Source of the DNA: Algoriphagus litoralis
Lineage (GTDB): Bacteria; Bacteroidota; Bacteroidia; Cytophagales; Cyclobacteriaceae
Direction: 5' to 3'
DNA length: 64,000 nt
NCBI RefSeq assembly: GCF_003259255.1
Contig: NZ_QGOL01000011.1
Location: 186,001 to 250,000, forward strand
The position numbers and the translations under genes are program-made. Numbering within the stretch: the first letter of the stretch is position 1; each line of letters starts with the position of its first letter. The notes under the pieces are model-generated. The model saw nothing but the letters and a program-made list of their open reading frames with translations, did not search any database and was not told the origin of the DNA. Below are positions 8,922-15,981 of the stretch, in pieces.

Positions 8922-9599
8922 ATGAGCATATTATCAATTAAAAATCTAAGTAAAACCTATCAAAGCGGCAGTAGAAAGCTGACCGTGTTGGATGAAGTCA
9001 ATTTTGATATTCAGGCAGGTGAAACTCTCGCCATCGTAGGACCTTCCGGGAGTGGAAAAACCACCCTTCTGGGTCTTTGTGCCGGGCTTGATTCCGGATC
9101 TACAGGAAGTGTTGTCCTCAATGGTCAGGCTTTGGAGAAAATGAATGAAGACCAACGTGCAGCTGTGCGGAATAAAGATGTTGGCTTTATCTTTCAAAAC
9201 TTTCAATTACTTCCCACTTTGACTGCTTTGGAAAATGTGATGGTGCCTTTGGAATTGAAAAAGCGTAAAGACGCCCGACAGAAAGCACAGGAACTTTTGG
9301 TAAAAGTAGGACTTGGCGATCGCTCGACACACTATCCGACACAGCTATCCGGAGGTGAACAACAGCGGGTTTCCATCGCAAGGGCTTTTGCCAACGAACC
9401 CAAAATTCTTTTCGCTGACGAACCAACTGGCAATCTCGATACCGAAACAGGGGAAATGATTGAAAAACTCATTTTTGACTTGAACAAAGAACAGGGAACT
9501 ACGCTGGTACTCGTCACGCACGATTTGGAATTGGCGGCCAAAACTCAGCGCATCATTCATATCAAGGGCGGTAAAATACAGGAGGACGTTCATGCCTGA
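8922..9599 (+). CDS. ybbA: ABC transporter ATP-binding protein (YbbA/LolD type)
   Basis: 225 residues from the ATG at 8922. The longer frame from 8688 adds 78 residues unlike any ABC ATPase and crosses the divergent esterase promoter. It has Walker A GPSGSGKT at 40-47, a Q-loop in 'IFQNFQLLP', signature LSGGEQQRV, Walker B ILFADEP with 'TGNLDTETG', and the switch His in VTHD. The 'TGNLD' D-loop is typical of the MacB/LolD/YbbA group, which drives FtsX-type permeases. It overlaps the permease gene by 8 bases. Confidence 0.92.
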   Translation: MSILSIKNLSKTYQSGSRKLTVLDEVNFDIQAGETLAIVGPSGSGKTTLLGLCAGLDSGSTGSVVLNGQALEKMNEDQRAAVRNKDVGFIFQNFQLLPTLTALENVMVPLELKKRKDARQKAQELLVKVGLGDRSTHYPTQLSGGEQQRVSIARAFANEPKILFADEPTGNLDTETGEMIEKLIFDLNKEQGTTLVLVTHDLELAAKTQRIIHIKGGKIQEDVHA

Positions 9600-12114
9600 T
9601 TTCAGTTGGATTATTAAAATGGCGCTCCGGGATGTCCGGAAGAATCTTTCCCGTTTGCTGCTTTTCGTTTCCTCCATAGTGGTGGGGATTGCGGCATTGG
9701 TGGCTATAAGCAGTTTTGGAGAAAATCTCACCAAAGACATCGACAACCAAGCTCAAGAGCTTTTGGGAGCTGATTTGGTTTTGGAAAACAGTAAGCCTAT
9801 CGGTGATCAGGAAGTTGATTCGCTTGCGATAGAAATGGCCTCAGAGATCAATTTTGCTTCTATGGTGGCTTTTCCTAGTACTGGAGCCAGCAGGTTGACC
9901 CAAGTCAGAGCTCTCGAGGGGAATTTTCCATTCTACGGAAAATTGGAGACCGTCCCAGTGGATGGTGAATCGGTTTTCCGGAATGGAGGAAAAAAAGCTC
10001 TTGTCGAAAAAACTTTGATGGCGCAATTCAATGCTCAGGTAGGGGATTCCATTAAAGTGGGTGCTGTCACCTTTCAGATAGTAGGCGAATTGCAAAAGGT
10101 CCCCGGGCAAACGGGAATCACTGCAACAGTGGCCCCAGCCGTATATATTCCGATGGGATATCTGGAAGAGACTGGTCTAGTTCAATACGGCAGTCGAGTG
10201 GAATATAATAAATACCTGCAATTCACGGCAGGCACGGATGTCGAAGAACTGATCAAACCCTACGAGGAGGCTTGGGAACTGGATCGGGTAGATGCCGATA
10301 CAGTAGAGGATCGAAAGCGATCCACAGGTCGTTCTTTTGCCAACTTGTCCAACTTTCTCAGTTTGGTGGCATTTATTGCGCTACTGTTGGGTTGTGTAGG
10401 CGTAGCCTCTGCAGTGAATGTATTTGTTAAAGAAAAACTTGCCTCAGTTGCCGTATTGAGATGTCTAGGGGTTTCTTCTGCTACCGTATTGTTGATTTAT
10501 CTTACCGAGATCGTAGTGATGGGATTAGCGGGAGCAATTATCGGAGCGGGTCTTGGGACCTTGCTTCAATATGTCTTGCCAGCGGTGTTCTCCGATTTTC
10601 TACCTGTGGAGGTAAATGTTGGCGTTTCCTGGATTTCGGTAGGTTTTGGGGTGATTACTGGCTTGTTTGTTTCGGTTTTGTTTGCCCTTTTGCCTCTCTT
10701 GAAGGTGCGTAATGTGTCGCCGATGGCCACCCTACGCCCAGAAACAGCAGATTCTGCCATGATTAAGGACCCACTTCGATGGTTAGTCATCCTTGGGATT
10801 TTGCTGTTTATCTGGGGATTCAGTTTGTACCTGCTCAGTGACTGGAAACTTGCTCTAGGTTTTACTGTTTTTGTGCTCGCTTCTTTTGGAGTCTTATGGG
10901 GAGTAGGTCAGCTCATCATGTGGTCAGTACGTAAGTTTTTACCGATTTCCCTGGAGTACACGCTGAGACAATCGTTGGCCAATCTCTATCGGCCAAACAA
11001 TCAGACGATATCCTTGATCGCCACTATCGGATTAGGTACAGCGATGATTGCTACACTCTTTTTTCTTCAAAATCAACTTCTCGCTGAAGCCAAATTTGCT
11101 GACAAGGAGGATCAGCCAAACATGCTGATGTTTGATATTCAGACTGCTCAACTTGACGAAGTGAAAGGCAAAGTTGCTGGTCGCAATCTGCCTATAATGC
11201 AGGAAGTAGCGATAGTAACTATGCAACTCAACGAAATCAATGGTATTGATAAAAAAGAAAATGATGAGCTGTCTGAGGAGGAAAATTATTCACGCTGGCT
11301 CTATAATCGGGAATTCCGTGTGACCTATAGAGATACCCTGATTTCTTCAGAGACGATCACATCAGGGGAATTGATTCCGCTGGGTGCGAGGGGTGACAGT
11401 ATTTTTGTTTCCTTGGAAAAAGGCTTTGGTGAAGGAAATGGGCTGAAAATCGGGGATGAAATTGAGTTCAATGTCCAAGGCAGACCGATCAAGACCTACA
11501 TTGGAAGTTTTCGGGATGTAAAATTCAATCAGGTCTCCACCAATTTCCTGGTGCTTTTTCCTGCCGGAGTTCTGGAGCAAGCGCCAAAATTCCATGTGTT
11601 AATCACCAAAACGAAGAATGACCGGGAAGCTGCCGATGTGCAGGCCGAGATCGTTCGGGCTTTTCCCAATATATCGATAATCAATCTCGGAACGATCGTC
11701 GAAACTTTGGAAGAAATCTTGGGTAAAATCAGCTTTGTGATTCAGTTTATGGCCTTTTTCTCCATTGCAACTGGGATTTTGGTCTTGATCAGTTCATTGA
11801 TCATCAGCAAATATCAGCGGATGCGTGAGAGCATTTTGCTGCGAACGCTTGGTGCGAGTTCTGCGATTGTGACCAAAATCAATACCCTGGAATACTTCTT
11901 CCTTGGCAGTTTGGCTTCTCTATCGGGAATCCTACTCTCATTTATGGCGACATTTTTATTGGGGAAATTTGTCTTTGAGATGAATTTTAGCGTAGCCTGG
12001 AAGGAAGGTTTGGTGCTGTATCTTGGCATTACCGGCTTGACCATTGTCTTGGGCTGGCTAAATGGGCGAAAAATCATTAATCAACCTCCAATGGAGATTT
12101 TGAGAGGAACTTGA
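9592..12114 (+). CDS. ybbP: FtsX-type ABC permease (YbbP-like)
   Basis: 840 residues. One N-terminal membrane helix (around residues 20-40) is followed by a MacB-like extracytoplasmic domain, a block of three helices near 255-370, a further hydrophobic pair near 395-440, a second large soluble domain, and a final three-helix FtsX block near 715-830. This duplicated layout of about 800 residues is that of YbbP. The start overlaps the ATPase gene by 8 bases and is preceded by a rare clear Shine-Dalgarno (GGAGG, 9581-9585). With TesA next door it may export or remodel a lipid-like molecule, but the substrate is unknown. Confidence 0.87.
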   Translation: MPDFSWIIKMALRDVRKNLSRLLLFVSSIVVGIAALVAISSFGENLTKDIDNQAQELLGADLVLENSKPIGDQEVDSLAIEMASEINFASMVAFPSTGASRLTQVRALEGNFPFYGKLETVPVDGESVFRNGGKKALVEKTLMAQFNAQVGDSIKVGAVTFQIVGELQKVPGQTGITATVAPAVYIPMGYLEETGLVQYGSRVEYNKYLQFTAGTDVEELIKPYEEAWELDRVDADTVEDRKRSTGRSFANLSNFLSLVAFIALLLGCVGVASAVNVFVKEKLASVAVLRCLGVSSATVLLIYLTEIVVMGLAGAIIGAGLGTLLQYVLPAVFSDFLPVEVNVGVSWISVGFGVITGLFVSVLFALLPLLKVRNVSPMATLRPETADSAMIKDPLRWLVILGILLFIWGFSLYLLSDWKLALGFTVFVLASFGVLWGVGQLIMWSVRKFLPISLEYTLRQSLANLYRPNNQTISLIATIGLGTAMIATLFFLQNQLLAEAKFADKEDQPNMLMFDIQTAQLDEVKGKVAGRNLPIMQEVAIVTMQLNEINGIDKKENDELSEEENYSRWLYNREFRVTYRDTLISSETITSGELIPLGARGDSIFVSLEKGFGEGNGLKIGDEIEFNVQGRPIKTYIGSFRDVKFNQVSTNFLVLFPAGVLEQAPKFHVLITKTKNDREAADVQAEIVRAFPNISIINLGTIVETLEEILGKISFVIQFMAFFSIATGILVLISSLIISKYQRMRESILLRTLGASSAIVTKINTLEYFFLGSLASLSGILLSFMATFLLGKFVFEMNFSVAWKEGLVLYLGITGLTIVLGWLNGRKIINQPPMEILRGT

Positions 12115-12141
12115 GAAGGTTGAAGTATGAAGGATAAAATA

Positions 12142-12175
12142 AAAATGGGCTCTCGAGGGAGTCCATTTTTTTTCT
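12142..12175 (+). terminator. terminator of the ybbAP operon
   Basis: AAAATGG pairs with CCATTTT across a G/C-rich inner stem with one bulge, followed by an eight-T run ending at 12173. It sits 30 bases after the permease stop. Confidence 0.6.
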
Positions 12176-12257
12176 ATTGATACCAATTTCTATGAATAGT
12201 CAGGACGCTAACTTTTTTAGATTTTGTCTTTATATTTCATTTTCAAAGTCTAAATCT

Positions 12258-13139
12258 ATGAACATCAAGCCCTCTGCCTCAGAATTTGCTCCGCTCCCTT
12301 CCATCGAAGATTGGGAGGATGATTTATTGACTCGGTATCCTGAACCCAAAGAAAAACAAGCCAAGGCCAAGGATGACTATCGAAATTATCACGATTCGGA
12401 GCGTGTGGATACTGTTCGGGAGTTTTACAAGCTCAACCATACCTATCAGACTTACGATTTTGTGGTAGAAAAAGAGCGGGAGTTTTTGAAGTTCGAAAAA
12501 AAGGAAATGCCCTTTTGGGATGCTGTCAATTACCTTAATACCCTGATCGATGACTCTGATCCTGATACAAACCTTGACCAGTTGCAGCACTTACTTCAGA
12601 CCTCTGAAGCCATCCGGGCAGACGGCCATCCGGATTGGTTTGTGTTGACAGGATTCATACATGATTTGGGAAAAGTGCTCTGTCTGTTTGGTGAACCCCA
12701 ATGGGCTGTGGTGGGAGATACCTTTCCGGTAGGTTGTCAGCATTCGGACAGGATCGTTTATCCGGAATATTTTGATTTGAACCCTGATTCCAAAGATGAG
12801 CGATATAATACAAAATACGGAGTATATACTCACAAGTGCGGCTTGGATCAGGTGAAAATGTCCTGGGGCCATGACGAGTATTTGTATCAAATGGTGAAAG
12901 ATTATATGCCAGAGCCCGCGCTTTACATGATTCGCTATCATTCTTTTTATGCGCAGCACCGTGAAAATGCCTACGATCATTTGCTTAATGATCACGATCG
13001 GGAGATGTTCAAATGGGTGGATAAATTCAATCCCTACGATCTCTATTCCAAGGTTCCCGTGCCACCTGATTCAAAAGCTTTGAGGCCGTATTACGAGGAC
13101 TTGGTCGCTAAGTATCTTCCGGCGACGCTTAAATTTTAA
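12258..13139 (+). CDS. inositol oxygenase (MIOX)
   Basis: 293 residues from the ATG at 12258; an upstream TTG would add 27 unlike residues. The protein is close to animal MIOX in length and motifs: '[18 protein letters not shown]', '[17 protein letters not shown]' and '[11 protein letters not shown]'. The expected di-iron ligands of this HD-fold oxygenase are all present at His111, His135, Asp136, His205, His228 and Asp261. It cleaves myo-inositol with O2 to D-glucuronate in the cytoplasm. The symporter gene 69 bases downstream may bring in the substrate, but a hairpin with a T run lies between them. No glucuronate-catabolic genes are in the window. Confidence 0.92.
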   Translation: MNIKPSASEFAPLPSIEDWEDDLLTRYPEPKEKQAKAKDDYRNYHDSERVDTVREFYKLNHTYQTYDFVVEKEREFLKFEKKEMPFWDAVNYLNTLIDDSDPDTNLDQLQHLLQTSEAIRADGHPDWFVLTGFIHDLGKVLCLFGEPQWAVVGDTFPVGCQHSDRIVYPEYFDLNPDSKDERYNTKYGVYTHKCGLDQVKMSWGHDEYLYQMVKDYMPEPALYMIRYHSFYAQHRENAYDHLLNDHDREMFKWVDKFNPYDLYSKVPVPPDSKALRPYYEDLVAKYLPATLKF

Positions 13140-13152
13140 AAGTAGAATGCTT

Positions 13153-13182
13153 GAGAGGGGATGAAAAGTCCCCTTCTTTTTT
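13153..13182 (+). terminator. terminator or attenuator between inositol oxygenase and the symporter
   Basis: AGGGGA (13156-13161) pairs with TCCCCT (13169-13174) around a 7-base loop and is followed by a T-rich tail. It would limit readthrough from the oxygenase gene into the symporter gene. Confidence 0.5.
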
Positions 13183-13208
13183 GATCCCGTCAACCCAAAA
13201 TAAACTTC

Positions 13209-14780
13209 ATGCTAACTGTCATTTCCTTCGTTGGATTCACGTTGTTTGTCGCTTTTTTTTCTTGGTATAAGTTGAGAAAAGAAAACCTCCGCTCAAAGGA
13301 TGGGTATTTTTTGGGAGGAAGGAGCCTGACTGGGGGTGTGATTGCTGGGTCGATGATTTTGACCAATATTTCTACCGAGCACCTGATCGGTATGAACGGT
13401 TCGGCTTACAAAAACGGCATGATCATCATTGCTTGGGAGGTGACTTCGGCGATTGCCTTGGTCATCGCTGCACTTTACTTTTTACCGATTTATCTGCGAA
13501 TGGGCTTGGCCACCATTCCACAATATCTGGCCGTGCGCTACGATGATACGACCAAAACCGTCGTGTCTTTGCTGTTGATGCTTTCCTTCGTTTTTACGCT
13601 TTTGCCAATTGTATTATACACCGGAGCGATTAATCTGGAAAGTATCTTCAATGTGTCTGAAGTTCTTCAGATCAGCAAGTCTGAAGGTATTTGGCTTTCA
13701 GTACTCACTATTGGTGTGATTGGGTCCATTTATGCAATTTTGGGAGGTCTGAAAGCTGTAGCTTATTCTGACACCATCAATGCTGTGGGATTGGTGATAG
13801 GAGGTTTGATGGTTCCAATTTTTGCACTTTGGGATATCGGAGGAGGAAATGTGGCTGCGGGATTGTCTAAAGTCTATGAGGCAGTTCCAGAAAAGTTCAA
13901 TGTCATTGGTTCGGCTGATTCTGTTTTGCCATTTAGCACATTGTTTACCGGTTTGATGATCAATCAGCTGTATTTCTGGGGGATGAATCAGACCATTATT
14001 CAGCGAGCTTTGGGAGCTAAGAATATGGCTGAGGCGCAGAAAGGCTTGCTGTTTACTGGGATTTTCAAGATTCTGATTCCATTGATTATAGTGCTGCCTG
14101 GGGTTATTGCTTTCTATTATTATGGAGAGCAATATTTCGGAGATCAGGATGTGATCTATCCGGTGTTAGTAAAAAAAGTGCTCCCACTTGGCCTAATTGG
14201 CTTTTTTGCTGCGGTGGTCTTGGGAGCTGTGTTGAGTACTTTTAATTCAGTTTTGAACTCAGCTGCAACTATTTTTAGCCTGGATATTTACAAAAAAATC
14301 ATCCAGCCTACTGCCTCTGATTCCCAATTAGTCAATGTCGGAAAGGTTTCTTCTTTGATACTTGCAGTATTATCAATTCTAATAGCACCAATGGTGGCCA
14401 ATGCACCAGATGGGCTTTATCAATTGATGCAGCAGTTGAATGGGATATTTTTTATACCGATCGCATCGGTCTTGATTGCTGGGTTTTTTATGCCAAAAAT
14501 CTCAGCAGCAGGAGCGAAAGCCGGATTGTTTTTTGGATTTTCATTTTATATTCTGACCACATTTCTACTGGAGGTGAACCTTCACTTTATTCATATTTGG
14601 GGTATTGAGTTTCTGCTCAATCTGGTTGTGATGTATCTGGTGAGTTTGAAATTTCCTCCCAAGGCTGTACTTGAAATTCCTTCTGGTCCACTGAATCTCC
14701 AACAATGGAAATATGCCAGGCCGCTGTCGATTGTGCTTTGTGTGGTGACGGTAATGATTTATTGGTTTTTGGGAAGGTAG
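13209..14780 (+). CDS. sodium/solute symporter (SSS/SLC5 family), putative inositol or sugar uptake
   Basis: 523 residues with about 13-14 membrane helices. The N-terminal 'DGYFLGGRSLTGGVIAGSM' and 'TNISTEHLIGMNGSAYKNG' resemble SGLT/SMCT-type SSS members, and 'YAILGGLKAVAYSDTINAVG' is the conserved helix-5 region. SSS proteins couple Na+ to uptake of sugars, polyols, amino acids or nucleosides. The position directly after inositol oxygenase suggests myo-inositol as substrate (SLC5A3/A11 of animals carry it), but this is inference from neighbourhood. Confidence 0.85.
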   Translation: MLTVISFVGFTLFVAFFSWYKLRKENLRSKDGYFLGGRSLTGGVIAGSMILTNISTEHLIGMNGSAYKNGMIIIAWEVTSAIALVIAALYFLPIYLRMGLATIPQYLAVRYDDTTKTVVSLLLMLSFVFTLLPIVLYTGAINLESIFNVSEVLQISKSEGIWLSVLTIGVIGSIYAILGGLKAVAYSDTINAVGLVIGGLMVPIFALWDIGGGNVAAGLSKVYEAVPEKFNVIGSADSVLPFSTLFTGLMINQLYFWGMNQTIIQRALGAKNMAEAQKGLLFTGIFKILIPLIIVLPGVIAFYYYGEQYFGDQDVIYPVLVKKVLPLGLIGFFAAVVLGAVLSTFNSVLNSAATIFSLDIYKKIIQPTASDSQLVNVGKVSSLILAVLSILIAPMVANAPDGLYQLMQQLNGIFFIPIASVLIAGFFMPKISAAGAKAGLFFGFSFYILTTFLLEVNLHFIHIWGIEFLLNLVVMYLVSLKFPPKAVLEIPSGPLNLQQWKYARPLSIVLCVVTVMIYWFLGR

Positions 14781-14896
14781 AAGAATCAAGATTCCTCAAT
14801 TCTAGACAAAACAGTGATTTATTCTGAAAGTCAAAAAAGGTTTTTTAAAAAAGATAAAAGCATTTATCGTAAGAAAAATCAATCGCCTTAAAACAA

Positions 14897-14925
14897 AAAA
14901 GCCCCTTCTTTATGAGAAGGAGCTT
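14897..14925 (-). terminator. terminator after interrupted tRNA-Leu
   Basis: On the minus strand AAGCTCCTTCT / AGAAGGGGCTT with a small loop, followed by six Ts. It starts 4 bases beyond the tRNA 3' end, as the equivalent hairpin does behind the intact tRNA-Leu at 15438. Confidence 0.7.
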
Positions 14926-14942
14926 CTGTACCCAGAGCCGGA

Positions 14943-14962
14943 CCTGCTTGCCGGCAGGCAGG
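14943..14962. repeat. 20-bp palindromic insert in the T loop of tRNA-Leu
   Basis: CCTGCTTGCCGGCAGGCAGG, a near-perfect palindrome around TGCCGGCA. It is absent from the intact tRNA-Leu at 15438-15521, so the borders can be placed by comparison to within a base or two. Confidence 0.8.
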
Positions 14963-15009
14963 GTCGAACCGGCACGAGTGTAACCTCATTGGTGTTTGAG
15001 ACCAACGCG

Positions 15010-15031
15010 CCTGCCTGCCGGCAAAGGCAGG
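15010..15031. repeat. 22-bp palindromic insert in the D loop of tRNA-Leu
   Basis: The insert begins CCTGCC and ends GGCAGG (inverted arms), with the palindrome TGCCGGCA inside. It is identical to the insert at 15569-15590, which occupies the same tRNA position, and is related to the T-loop insert at 14943-14962. It is absent from the intact copy. Confidence 0.8.
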
Positions 15032-15149
15032 TCTACCAATTCCGCCATCTGGGAATTCAAATATTACAATTGAAGAAATGAAAAATAAATAACCTCCGGA
15101 TTAATCGATTCAAAGCAGATATTGGCATGTAATTAATCGGTCGCCTAGA

Positions 15150-15392
15150 TTATTTGATGTTCTTCAAGAATTCTTTTCCTGATCCACTTTTCAGATATTT
15201 TTCTCTAATTCTTGCATCTTCCCGGCTTCCGACTTTTTCAGAATAAATTAATCTAAATGGCGCAGAAGGTTTTGTTGCCCTACCTTTTCCAAGGTTATGT
15301 TGTTGAATTCGCCTTTCAATATTATCGGTTAGACCCACATAGATGTAATTTCTATGAAGACTTCTTATGGTCTAAACGAAAAATTCTTTCAT
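15150..15392 (-). pseudogene. GIY-YIG endonuclease-like gene with an in-frame stop
   Basis: From an ATG at 15392 the frame reads MKEFFV, a TAG codon (15374-15372), then continues without interruption to the stop at 15150, giving 80 codons in total. That is the usual size of small GIY-YIG (UPF0213/YhbQ-like) proteins. The TAG stands where the family has the Tyr of its first 'VYI' motif; the second motif 'YVG', the 'NIERRIQQHNLGKG' stretch and 'EKYLKSGSGKEF' follow normally. Initiation at the GTG at 15338 could make only a 62-residue protein lacking the first motif. It sits between two tRNA-Leu copies, directly behind a terminator. Confidence 0.75.
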
Positions 15393-15401
15393 GAATAAAA
15401 A

Positions 15402-15435
15402 TATAAAAAAAAAGGCCCACATTTCTGTGAGCCTC
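15402..15435 (-). terminator. terminator after intact tRNA-Leu
   Basis: On the minus strand AGGCTCACA / TGTGGGCCT around a four-base loop, followed by a run of nine Ts. Confidence 0.75.
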
Positions 15436-15437
15436 TG

Positions 15438-15521
15438 TACCCAGAGCCGGAGTCGAACCGGCACGAGTGTAACCTCATTGGTGTTTGAGACCAACGCGTC
15501 TACCAATTCCGCCATCTGGGC
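15438..15521 (-). tRNA. tRNA-Leu(CAA)
   Basis: 84 bases with a class II layout. The acceptor arms GCCCAGA/TCTGGGT pair with a G-U end. The D arm GCG/CGC encloses the AATTGGTAGA loop. The anticodon stem TTGGT/ACCAA encloses CTCAAAC (anticodon CAA, decoding UUG). A long variable arm and T stem GCCGG/CCGGC with loop TTCGACT follow, then discriminator A. No CCA is encoded. This is the only intact tRNA-Leu in the cluster and has its own terminator. Confidence 0.95.
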
Positions 15522-15547
15522 ATTTTAATATTTCAAATTTCAGGCTT

Positions 15548-15613
15548 TTGGTGTTTAAGACCAACGCGCCTGCCTGCCGGCAAAGGCAGGTCTACCAATT
15601 CCGCCATCTGGGC
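15548..15613 (-). pseudogene. 5' half of a tRNA-Leu with D-loop palindrome and UAA anticodon loop
   Basis: Reading on the minus strand from 15613, the acceptor 5' strand, D arm and anticodon arm match the intact tRNA-Leu, with the same 22-bp palindrome at the D loop as in the 14929-15054 copy. The anticodon loop is CTTAAAC (UAA) instead of CTCAAAC. The homology stops at the end of the anticodon stem; the variable arm, T arm and acceptor 3' strand are missing. The intact tRNA-Leu begins 26 bases further on. Confidence 0.75.
15569..15590. repeat. 22-bp palindromic insert in the truncated tRNA-Leu
   Basis: Identical base for base to 15010-15031 and at the same tRNA position, so the two copies descend from one insertion event followed by duplication or gene conversion. 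Confidence 0.8.
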
Positions 15614-15648
15614 ATTTCAATTATTACCGATCCTTGCTGAACGGGCTG

Positions 15649-15679
15649 CAAATATGAAAACAAAATTGTTTTCCCACAA
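15649..15679 (-). promoter_or_regulatory. candidate promoter of the tRNA-Leu cluster
   Basis: On the minus strand TTG (15679-15677), 20 bases, then CATATTTG (15656-15649), one mismatch from TAnnTTTG. The predicted start lies about 30 bases before the truncated tRNA and just after the stop of the monooxygenase gene. Confidence 0.4.
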
Positions 15680-15681
15680 AC

Positions 15682-15981
15682 TCATTTCTTCACTTCCTGC
15701 AATTTTTTTGAACTGAAAGCTTGCGGCTTTTCTGAAAAAAGGGCCTTGGTAAAGCTCCAGACGGTTTTAAATAGCTCAGAATCACGATACTGGTTCAGAG
15801 CTTCCTCACTTTCCCAGTGGCTGTAGGTCATGAAAATATTTTCAAAATTATGGTCTTTCCAGAGCTCCAGATGCTGGCAGCCGGGAAAATTCCGGATCAA
15901 ATTTTTGTTGGATTCAAAATTTTCAAGGAAAGACACGACCGATTCTGGTCTAAATGTCATGCGAACTACCCGTATCAACAT
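15682..15981 (-). CDS. antibiotic biosynthesis monooxygenase (ABM) domain protein
   Basis: 99 residues forming a single ABM ferredoxin-like domain: 'MLIRVVRMTFRPE' first strand, 'FPGCQHLELWKD' second strand, and 'YSHWESEEALNQYRDSELFKTVW' helix and strand, all typical of this fold. Family members include small heme- or quinone-acting monooxygenases and many proteins of unknown role. Its ATG shares one base with the stop of the upstream adenosyltransferase gene (TGATG), which suggests coupled translation. No specific substrate can be named. Confidence 0.8.
   Translation of the reverse strand: MLIRVVRMTFRPESVVSFLENFESNKNLIRNFPGCQHLELWKDHNFENIFMTYSHWESEEALNQYRDSELFKTVWSFTKALFSEKPQAFSSKKLQEVKK

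Larger units (their letters stand above)
14929..15054 (-). tRNA. tRNA-Leu(CAA) copy interrupted by two palindromic inserts (probably non-functional)
   Basis: Removing two inserts (20 bases at 14943-14962 and 22 bases at 15010-15031) leaves an 84-base tRNA-Leu nearly identical to the intact copy at 15438-15521, with the same CAA anticodon loop. The first insert lies in the T loop. The second lies at the 3' edge of the D loop, so the D and T stems are still able to pair. Position 1 is U instead of G, which also spoils the 1-72 pair. Whether the RNA is made, folds, or is processed is unknown; a decayed gene is the simplest reading. Confidence 0.65.

Noticed and set aside
9345..9746. Minus-strand open frame of 133 codons across the ybbA/ybbP junction
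   Set aside because: Antisense to two well-supported genes, with no motif.
13698..14132. Minus-strand open frame of 144 codons inside the symporter gene
   Set aside because: Shadow of the plus-strand symporter; composition is His/Asn/Ser-rich as expected for an antisense read of membrane helices.
14781..14896. Possible terminator for the symporter gene
   Set aside because: Only weak inverted repeats (GAATC/GATTC) without a T run; not called.
14929..15613. CRISPR array or group I intron as explanation for the repeated tRNA-Leu segment
   Set aside because: The repeats are tRNA sequence, not short regular repeats with unique spacers. The inserts are 20-22 bp, lie outside the anticodon loop and carry no intron core.
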